The notes under the pieces were generated by a model. That model saw only the letters and a program-made list of their open reading frames with translations. It was not told the DNA's origin and searched no databases. From JBAWWY01 sp037144355 (GTDB taxonomy: Bacteria > Bacillota > Clostridia > Peptostreptococcales > Anaerovoracaceae): a DNA stretch of 9,703 bases. Below, piece after piece: positions 1-5,088 of the stretch (position 1 is the stretch's first letter; each line of letters begins with the position of its first letter). Position numbers and translations under genes: made by a program. The stretch lies in NCBI GenBank assembly GCA_037144355.1, contig JBAWWY010000039.1:1-9703 (forward strand), read 5' to 3'.

Positions 1-941
1 ATATGGCAAGAATAGGCTATAATTCCACATCCCCAAGCGACTTCAAGAAAAGAGTAAGGGAGTTGATGGAATATGCCAAGGAAATATGCGATTGCAAGAG
101 GGCAATGCTGGAAGAATACATGGATATTGGTCTTTACCCTTATTCCAGATTCTATCTTCAAAGCGTGAAGGATGCCATGGGAGAATATTTTAAAAACCAT
201 TTTTCCACAATTGGCTTGAATGGAATGAATGAAGCTTGTCTAAACCTTTTGGGCAAGGATATTGCGTCAGATGAAGGAAATGCTTTTGCAATAGATATAA
301 TGGAATTCATGAACAAGGTTATAAGAATATTTCAGGAAGAAACCGGCACTCTTTGGAACCTGGAAGCATCGCCCGCAGAAGGAACAAGCTATAGATTCGC
401 AAGACTGGATAAAAAACTGTATCCATCTATTATCGCCCAGGGGAACAAAGAACCTTACTATACAAACTCAACCCAGCTCCCTGTATGCTGCACAGACGAT
501 ATATTTGAAGCAATTGAAAAACAGGAAAAGCTTCAGACACTTTATACTGGAGGAACTGTACTTCACGGTTTCATTGGAGAGAAAATAGATGATATTGAGA
601 CTTGCAAGCTCTTTATCAGAAAAATCATGGAAAACACAGCAATACCATATATCACTGTGACACCAACATTCTCCATATGCAATGACCATGGCTATCTATC
701 CGGCGAGCAGTTCAATTGCCCTATATGTGGAAATGAAGCAGAGGTATGGACCAGAGTAGTTGGATTCCATAGACCTGTACAATCATGGAACAAGGGCAAA
801 AAGGAAGAGTACAATGACAGAAAGGAATTCTCTGTTTCTGTTAGCTTGGGAAACAAAGCCTGCAGCAATGCTCCAGAATTAGTAAAGAAAGCTGAGGATT
901 CAGAAGTAGTAGCAGAAACCTCCAATATGGAAATCGCCTAA
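1..941 (+). CDS. nrdD: Anaerobic (class III) ribonucleoside-triphosphate reductase, C-terminal part (5' end outside window)
   Basis: This is the large subunit of the oxygen-sensitive reductase that converts NTPs to dNTPs in the cytoplasm using a glycyl radical. About 312 residues are visible. Family members are usually 600-800 residues, so the gene must begin left of the window; the ATG at position 3 is probably internal. The C-terminal hallmarks are clear. RVVGF (visible residues 251-255) holds the radical glycine, G254, encoded at 762-764. It is followed by RPVQSWNKGKKEEYNDRKEF, typical of the glycyl-radical loop. Just upstream is a zinc-site-like cluster, C226-x2-H229 and C239-x2-C242 (CPIC). 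The GLNGMNEAC segment near residue 72 is also typical of NrdD. A 36-residue tail rich in Ser, Glu and Lys follows the radical loop; I do not recognise it. nrdG starts 26 bases downstream, so the two are probably cotranscribed. The identification is firm. Confidence 0.95.
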   Translation, partial: MARIGYNSTSPSDFKKRVRELMEYAKEICDCKRAMLEEYMDIGLYPYSRFYLQSVKDAMGEYFKNHFSTIGLNGMNEACLNLLGKDIASDEGNAFAIDIMEFMNKVIRIFQEETGTLWNLEASPAEGTSYRFARLDKKLYPSIIAQGNKEPYYTNSTQLPVCCTDDIFEAIEKQEKLQTLYTGGTVLHGFIGEKIDDIETCKLFIRKIMENTAIPYITVTPTFSICNDHGYLSGEQFNCPICGNEAEVWTRVVGFHRPVQSWNKGKKEEYNDRKEFSVSVSLGNKACSNAPELVKKAEDSEVVAETSNMEIA

Positions 942-967
942 CCTAGTGAATAGGACAGGAAATCGAA

Positions 968-1654
968 ATGAAAATCCTAGGAATTATTAAAGCATCATTT
1001 ATAGATTATCCAAAGAAGGCATCCACCGTTTTATTTATCGGTGGATGCAATTTTAGGTGCCCATATTGCCACAACCCCGAGTTGGTTTTCGAACAGGGTG
1101 AAGAGCTTGAGCAAGGTCATGTTCTCGACTTCTTGCAAAAGCGGAAGAAGTTTATTGACGGGGTTGTTATCTCTGGGGGGGAGCCTACAATACATGATGA
1201 ACTTGTACCGTTGATTGAGGAAATCAAGAAGCTGGGATATGCCATTAAGCTTGATACCAATGGAACCAACCCGAAATTCCTCAGAAAGCTTATTGACGAT
1301 AGGCTAATCGACTATATTGCAATGGATATCAAAGGTCCTTTATCTGAATATAAAAGTATAACTAATTCTGAAGTTGAAATTAAGAATATTGAGGAATCCA
1401 TAAATCTCATTAGAAATTCGAATATTGATTATGAATTTAGGACAACTATCTGCAAGGAACTGCTTTCCCAAGATCAGATAATAGAAATAGGTAAACTCAT
1501 AAATGGAGCGAAAAGGTTTTGCCTGCAGGCTTATAACCTGAAGGAGAAAATACTTGATGAGAATAGGAAATTTACCTGTTACACTAATGAGGAAATGAAT
1601 GAGTTTAAAGTACTTCTTGAACCTTATATCGACCAGGTAATCCTTAGAGTATAA
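968..1654 (+). CDS. nrdG: Anaerobic ribonucleoside-triphosphate reductase activating protein (radical SAM)
   Basis: This is the activase that reductively cleaves S-adenosylmethionine at a [4Fe-4S] cluster to install the glycyl radical on NrdD. It is 228 residues long. The radical-SAM motif C27-x3-C31-x2-C34 lies in GGCNFRCPYCHNPE, and the SAM-contacting GGEPT is at residues 70-74. The N-terminus (KASFIDYPKKASTVLFIGGC) and the length fit the longer NrdG2-type activases rather than the roughly 155-residue E. coli form. The start is supported by AGGA at 957-960, seven bases before ATG. It lies 26 bases after nrdD with no visible terminator between, consistent with one operon for enzyme and activase. 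Related radical-SAM activases of other glycyl-radical enzymes exist, but the adjacency to nrdD makes NrdG the best call. Confidence 0.95.
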   Translation: MKILGIIKASFIDYPKKASTVLFIGGCNFRCPYCHNPELVFEQGEELEQGHVLDFLQKRKKFIDGVVISGGEPTIHDELVPLIEEIKKLGYAIKLDTNGTNPKFLRKLIDDRLIDYIAMDIKGPLSEYKSITNSEVEIKNIEESINLIRNSNIDYEFRTTICKELLSQDQIIEIGKLINGAKRFCLQAYNLKEKILDENRKFTCYTNEEMNEFKVLLEPYIDQVILRV

Positions 1655-1733
1655 TACTTGTTTAAAATCCATACTACTTCGTCACTTATTTTAGATTTTT
1701 AACTATGCATAATAAAATTAGGAAAGGCTCAAA

Positions 1734-2375
1734 ATGAGACAACGAAAATTGAAAAACATAGACGATAGGCTTTTAGAAAAGTCAAAGCATCTTGTTATAA
1801 ATCCAAAAGAATACAAGGGTAAATGGAACGGGCTTTTCGGAAACGACAAACCGATTTATATGGAAGTCGGATGTGGAAAAGGCAAATTTATAACCTCTTT
1901 AGCAACAATGCACCCAGAAAACAATTATATCGGCGTAGAGGGGCAGGGAAGCGTCTTGCTTCGTGCTCTGGAGCGTCTCGACAACCTTGAAATTGAGAAC
2001 TTGTTTCTAATCAGAGAATTTATAAGGGATATTGAAGAATATTTTGCTGAAGGCGAACTCTCAGGAATATTTCTTAATTTCAGCGATCCCTGGCCAAAAG
2101 ATAGGCATGCAAAGAGAAGGCTAACCCATTCAAATTATTTAAATGGATATAAGAATATACTTAAACCAGAATCATTTATTGAATTCAAAACTGACAACGA
2201 TGAACTGTTTGAATTCGGAGTTGAAGAATTTATTAACAGCGGTTTTGAAATAATAGAGAAGTCAGAGGACCTTCACAACAGTTCAATATCGGCAAAAGAA
2301 GTTACCACAGAATACGAGGACAAATTCAAAGACATAGGCAGGACAATCAAATACTGCAAGGCGAAGGTAAAATAA
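1734..2375 (+). CDS. trmB: tRNA (guanine-N7-)-methyltransferase
   Basis: TrmB methylates N7 of guanosine 46 in the variable loop of tRNA, using S-adenosylmethionine, in the cytoplasm. At 213 residues it has the normal family length. The SAM-binding glycine-rich motif EVGCGKGKF is at residues 44-52, with the acidic residue E69 in NYIGVE at the end of the second strand. The family signature NFSDPWPKDRHAKRRLT is at residues 115-131, and the C-terminal TEYEDKF signature at 192-198. The start is set by a good ribosome binding site, AGGAAAGG at 1720-1727, six bases before ATG. It is 79 bases from nrdG; the gap is AT-rich and I see no convincing terminator or promoter there, so readthrough from nrdDG is possible. 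No key residue is missing. Confidence 0.96.
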   Translation: MRQRKLKNIDDRLLEKSKHLVINPKEYKGKWNGLFGNDKPIYMEVGCGKGKFITSLATMHPENNYIGVEGQGSVLLRALERLDNLEIENLFLIREFIRDIEEYFAEGELSGIFLNFSDPWPKDRHAKRRLTHSNYLNGYKNILKPESFIEFKTDNDELFEFGVEEFINSGFEIIEKSEDLHNSSISAKEVTTEYEDKFKDIGRTIKYCKAKVK

Positions 2376-2410
2376 AATAACTTTGAACAATTAAAAATAA
2401 GCACGAAAAC

Positions 2411-2456
2411 GCAGGGCAGATTTTCTGCCCTGCGGAAAGTGAGCCACTTTATTTTT
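2411..2456. terminator. Double-hairpin terminator between convergent trmB and surface-protein gene
   Basis: A perfect 10-bp stem pairs 2411-2420 (GCAGGGCAGA) with 2424-2433 around a TTT loop. It is followed at once by a second small stem, 2436-2441 (AAAGTG) with 2445-2450 (CACTTT), and then ATTTTT. Read on the plus strand this is a typical rho-independent end for trmB, 36 bases past its stop. Read on the minus strand, the strong stem is followed by GTTTTCGTGCTTATTTTT, so it probably also ends the convergent LPxTG gene, whose stop is at 2512. Confidence 0.8.
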
Positions 2457-2511
2457 CAGATGTTATATCCCACATTGTTACTATATTTTATAAGCTTGTT
2501 CTATTTTACGA

Positions 2512-4536
2512 CTATTTTTTTCTTCGCTTTAGAACTATTCCTGATCCAGCTAGAAGAGTCCCAAGTCCATATAGGAAGCTAGGATCCAAGCCGCCAGTCT
2601 TTGGAAGTGGGGCGGCTGCAGCAGGAACTGGTTCGTCAATAACAACTTGTGGTGTAGGTGTTACAACTGGAGGTGTAACTACAGGGGCAGCAGGTACAAC
2701 GGGTTCAGGAATTACAACTGTTCCGGTATTTCGATGTCTACTTGGAGCACTATATACGACAGTTGCTGTGTCTTCATCGGAAGTAATATTTGACTTTTCA
2801 CTATTCGTATAGTATGTGCCTGTAACAGTTGCTGTATTTTCAAAACTGTCCCAAGCCCCAATATCTAGAGTACCGAGATCAAAATCCATAGTTCTGGTTG
2901 CGGTTTCATCAACTGGTAAATCCCCAATGACAATTGGTGCCATTCCAATATCAGAATCTGTAATGGTTACATCATGAAGAGGGTAGGTTCCATTATTGGT
3001 AACTGAGAATGTATATGTGACAGTAGCACTTCTGGAACTTACAGTTGGGTCGCTTACAGATTTAGACAAATGGATTGCCGCATAATCTTGACCCGCTGGA
3101 ATCCATTGTGCATAAAGGGTAACATCTCCGCCGGGCATTGCAAAAGTATCGCCTTGAACCATTGTAGGGCCATCAGCAACAGCCCATCCAAGGAAATCAT
3201 AACCTGGGTAAACCATAGATTCCTGTCCAAGAACAGTAACAGTATCTCCAGTGCCGTAAAGTGTACTATCAACTGGAGCTAAGCTGCCACCATTTGGATC
3301 ATAGGTAACACTATAGGTTTCATTTTCAGACCATTGAGCCCATAATGTAACATTACCTTCAGGCATAACAAAAGTATCACCTTCGCTTAGAAGTGGAGGA
3401 TTATCTTCTATTTCCCAGCCTTGGAAAGTGAATCCAGGATAAACCATCGATCCCTGACCAAGGACAGTTACAGTTGCGCCAGCTTCATAGCTTGCGCTAT
3501 CAGCGGGTGCAGGGCTGCCGCCGTTGCCGTCATAAGTTACAGTATAGGTTTCATTTTCAGCCCATTGAGCCCATAATGTAACATTACCTTCTGGCATAAC
3601 AAAAGTATCACCTTCGGTAAGGAGTGTAGGATCATCGCCAATTAGCCAGCCGAGGAAATGGTGTCCAGTATAAGCCATTATTCCTGGGCCAAGAACTGTG
3701 ACTGTTTGGCCAGCTTCATAAGAAGCGCTGTCAACTGGTGCAGGGCTGCCGCCATTGCCGTCATATGTCACAGTATATGTTTCAGGCTGAATTTCAGCCC
3801 ATTGTGCCACTAAAGTAACATCTTCAGCAGGCATGGTGAAAGTATCGCCCTCAGTTAGGATAGTAGGATCATCTCCAATTAACCATCCAAGAAAATCAAA
3901 TCCAGGATAAGTCAAGATACCTTGTCCCATAACTGTAACGGTGTCCCCAAATTCATAAAGTGTACCATCAACAGGTGCAGGACTGCCGCCGTTGCCATCA
4001 TAAGTCACAGTATATGTTTTTTCTGGTGGAATATAAGTCACTGTGGCCGAATCTTCGTCGGTTACAGTTGGCTCTATGCAATTAGGAGTAATCAAGCCTT
4101 TATCAAAGCCAACGTTTTCATCAAAGTCAAAATCCAACTTGTAAGTACCACTTACTGAAGCCGTATTTGTGAATACATTGTCAACCCAGTCTTGCTCAGA
4201 TAATCCAGACAAGTCAAAGGCTTGCGTTTCAGTTTTACTATCACCTTTCTTCAATTTCCCTATATCTTTGCTATAACCAATATCAGTATCTGTTATAGTT
4301 ACATCTTTTAAGTCAAAATCACCAGTGTTTTTAACTTTGAAAGTATAAGTAACAGAACCTGACTTAGAAATCACCTCAGGTTGATCAACAGTTTTTTCAA
4401 TAGTTATACTAGCTTCCTTTGAGGGTTTATCAGTGGGTTGGTCATTAGCGAAAACAGAGACAGGTAAACTGAAATAGCTTACCAGTGTCAGCATTAGAAT
4501 AAATGCCATAACAATACTAGGTTTTTTAGTTGCCAT
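2512..4536 (-). CDS. LPxTG-anchored surface protein with InlB-type repeats and DUF11-like domains
   Basis: This is a predicted secreted, sortase-anchored wall protein of 674 residues, probably an adhesin or surface-layer accessory; its partner is unknown. A signal peptide is visible at residues 1-30 (positive start, hydrophobic core, VFA cleavage site). A DUF11-like beta domain follows (about 40-172, VTYTFKVKNTG...DVTITDTDIG). Four tandem InlB / Listeria-Bacteroides repeats come next (about 175-247, 252-326, 331-403, 407-479), each with YTVTYDGNGGSPAP, GW and AQW. A second DUF11-like domain (about 483-599) is clearly related to the first. Then come a Pro/Val-rich wall spanner, LPKTG at 644-648, a hydrophobic stretch and the tail KRRKK. 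I chose the ATG at 4536, not the in-frame ATG at 4587: it has AAAAGGAG (4545-4552) eight bases upstream, starts a good signal peptide, and the longer frame would run into the riboswitch. Expression is predicted to respond to c-di-GMP. Confidence 0.92.
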   Translation of the reverse strand: MATKKPSIVMAFILMLTLVSYFSLPVSVFANDQPTDKPSKEASITIEKTVDQPEVISKSGSVTYTFKVKNTGDFDLKDVTITDTDIGYSKDIGKLKKGDSKTETQAFDLSGLSEQDWVDNVFTNTASVSGTYKLDFDFDENVGFDKGLITPNCIEPTVTDEDSATVTYIPPEKTYTVTYDGNGGSPAPVDGTLYEFGDTVTVMGQGILTYPGFDFLGWLIGDDPTILTEGDTFTMPAEDVTLVAQWAEIQPETYTVTYDGNGGSPAPVDSASYEAGQTVTVLGPGIMAYTGHHFLGWLIGDDPTLLTEGDTFVMPEGNVTLWAQWAENETYTVTYDGNGGSPAPADSASYEAGATVTVLGQGSMVYPGFTFQGWEIEDNPPLLSEGDTFVMPEGNVTLWAQWSENETYSVTYDPNGGSLAPVDSTLYGTGDTVTVLGQESMVYPGYDFLGWAVADGPTMVQGDTFAMPGGDVTLYAQWIPAGQDYAAIHLSKSVSDPTVSSRSATVTYTFSVTNNGTYPLHDVTITDSDIGMAPIVIGDLPVDETATRTMDFDLGTLDIGAWDSFENTATVTGTYYTNSEKSNITSDEDTATVVYSAPSRHRNTGTVVIPEPVVPAAPVVTPPVVTPTPQVVIDEPVPAAAAPLPKTGGLDPSFLYGLGTLLAGSGIVLKRRKK
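3101..4016 (-). repeat. Four tandem InlB-type repeat modules (about 77 codons each)
   Basis: Four modules of about 225-231 bases encode the repeats of the surface protein, at approximately 3797-4016, 3559-3783, 3328-3549 and 3101-3318, in protein order. At DNA level the junction of modules 2/3 (3543-3616) and that of modules 3/4 (3312-3385) agree at 72 of 74 bases in my hand alignment. The spacing of 231 bases is a whole number of codons. The other modules are more divergent. This indicates recent in-frame duplication or gene conversion of part of the array. Confidence 0.85.
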
Positions 4537-4552
4537 AATCTCATCTCCTTTT
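4537..4552 (-). promoter_or_regulatory. Ribosome binding site that fixes the start of the surface-protein gene
   Basis: Read on the minus strand, AAAAGGAG (4552-4545) sits eight bases before the ATG at 4536. It lies two bases after a CATTAATT segment (4562-4555) that can pair with AATTAATG upstream of the riboswitch (4679-4672), so access to it could depend on the folding of the leader. Confidence 0.85.
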
Positions 4553-4566
4553 AGAATTAATGAAAT

Positions 4567-4679
4567 CAATGGCGGCCGGACTGCCATTCCACAGCTAAAA
4601 CTAATCGATAGTCTAAACTATGAATTAGGTTCCTAGCTTTGCGCCCTAATCTTTTGACTAGTTTGCCTTTACATTAATT
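4567..4679 (-). ncRNA. Cyclic-di-GMP class I riboswitch (GEMM-I) in the leader of the LPxTG gene
   Basis: Read on the minus strand, the aptamer begins with AAAGGCAAAC (4670-4661) and continues with a hairpin, CTAGTC / GATTAG around AAAA. It then has AGGGCGCAAAGC (about 4646-4635), GGAACCTAA (about 4632-4624), a variable AT-rich arm, and the closing segment TGGCAGTCCGGCCGCC (about 4586-4571). Order and spacing match the GEMM-I consensus: GGCAAAC, small hairpin, GCGCAAAGC core, CCTAA, GGCAG...GCC. By alignment with the Vibrio Vc2 aptamer from memory, the ligand-contacting G20 and A47 are retained. The hairpin loop is AAAA where GAAA is usual. An outer 8-bp helix (4679-4672 with 4562-4555) could extend P1 to within two bases of the ribosome binding site. 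There is no intrinsic terminator between aptamer and start codon, which suggests translational control, though this is inference. Confidence 0.9.
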
Positions 4680-4686
4680 TCCTAAA

Positions 4687-4716
4687 GAAATACAATTCAA
4701 AACTGAAATGTCTCAA
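4687..4716 (-). promoter_or_regulatory. Possible sigma-A promoter for the riboswitch and LPxTG transcript
   Basis: On the minus strand, TTGAGA (4716-4711) and TATTTC (4692-4687) are separated by 18 bases. A start near 4680 would place the whole aptamer and its outer helix in the RNA. An alternative, TTGAAT (4700-4695) with TTAATG (4677-4672) at 17 bases, would start inside the aptamer's P1 region and is less likely. Both -10 boxes are weak, so this is tentative. Confidence 0.35.
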
Positions 4717-4732
4717 ATCAATAGGTATAACT

Positions 4733-4782
4733 AATGTAGGATTGTTTACAATATTCATATTGTAAACAATCCTACATTTTTT
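4733..4782. terminator. Perfect 21-bp inverted repeat with TTCA loop and plus-strand T6 tract
   Basis: Positions 4733-4753 are the exact reverse complement of 4758-4778, with only TTCA between; 4777-4782 is TTTTTT. On the plus strand this has the form of a very stable rho-independent terminator, yet no plus-strand gene lies upstream of it here. On the minus strand there is no T tract, and the repeat sits 17 bases upstream of the proposed -35 box of the LPxTG gene. Each arm contains a smaller dyad (TTGTTTACAA / TTGTAAACAA), so it may instead be, or also be, a regulator binding site. The structure is certain; the function is not. Confidence 0.6.
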
Positions 4783-4839
4783 GAGTCACAACTTAGTCAC
4801 AGCAATTATGGAATAAGTCTCAAGCCAATTAGTCAACAA

Positions 4840-4870
4840 AGAGGTGCTTTCAAATGATGAAAGCACCTCT
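4840..4870 (-). terminator. Hairpin terminator downstream of the sorting-signal remnant
   Basis: A perfect 13-bp stem pairs 4840-4852 with 4858-4870 around an AATGA loop. On the minus strand it follows the remnant's stop codon by 38 bases and is followed by TTGTTG, a weak T-rich tail. The hairpin at 9221-9256 sits at nearly the same distance from the stop of the right-hand LPxTG gene, which supports this being the old terminator of a gene whose body is lost. It may now end transcripts running on from the yfhO-like gene. Confidence 0.55.
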
Positions 4871-4908
4871 ATATTATTTGGAATAATTATGTTTAATTGA
4901 TTTAATAG

Positions 4909-5022
4909 TTATTTTTTTCTTCTCTTAAGAACTATTCCAGAGCCAGCAAGCAATGCGCCTAATCCATATAAGAAGCTAGGATTAACAACAGGGGAGGACA
5001 AGGAAGCACTGTAACACAAAAG
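4909..5022 (-). pseudogene. Remnant of a third LPxTG surface-protein gene (C-terminal anchor only)
   Basis: On the minus strand, 4983-4909 encodes NPSFLYGLGALLAGSGIVLK followed by RRKK and a TAA stop. This is almost the same as the tail of the LPxTG gene at 2512 (DPSFLYGLGTLLAGSGIVLK, then RRKK) and similar to that at 9292. Upstream the frame reads only about a dozen unrelated residues (ending SASLSSPVV) before an in-frame TGA at 5023-5025. There is no LPxTG motif, ribosome binding site or start codon. The homology ends abruptly around 4984, as expected for a deletion or recombination breakpoint. It is almost certainly not expressed as a functional protein. Confidence 0.85.
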
Positions 5023-5088
5023 TCAAATAAGTGATGTAGTAAAAATAAGTAAAGGAAAACTAATGAATAAATAGGAGCCGTTATTTAA

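Noticed and set aside
468..925. Two open frames on the minus strand inside nrdD
   Set aside because: They lie opposite a strongly conserved coding frame, and the proteins resemble nothing I know. They are chance antisense frames.
1340..1672. Open frame of 110 codons on the minus strand over nrdG
   Set aside because: It is antisense to the conserved activase, with no recognisable domain, and is explained by AT-rich coding on the other strand.
1655..1733. Promoter or terminator between nrdG and trmB
   Set aside because: CATAAT at 1708-1713 lacks a credible -35 box at proper spacing, and no stable hairpin with a T tract is visible.
3054..4158. Short open frames on both strands inside the InlB repeat region
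   Set aside because: They follow the repeat period of the real gene and have no signals of their own.
4537..4587. A 17-codon upstream extension of the LPxTG gene from an in-frame ATG at 4587
   Set aside because: It has no ribosome binding site, would put charged and Pro residues ahead of the signal peptide, and overlaps the 3' end of the riboswitch aptamer. The ATG at 4536 has a strong site at proper spacing.
4733..4782. Terminal inverted repeats of an insertion sequence
   Set aside because: The arms are only four bases apart, with no room for a transposase, and I see no flanking target duplication.
5023..5088. A gene or regulatory element between the remnant and the YfhO-family stop
   Set aside because: The stretch is AT-rich with stops in the frame of the remnant, and I see no hairpin, start site or conserved motif.
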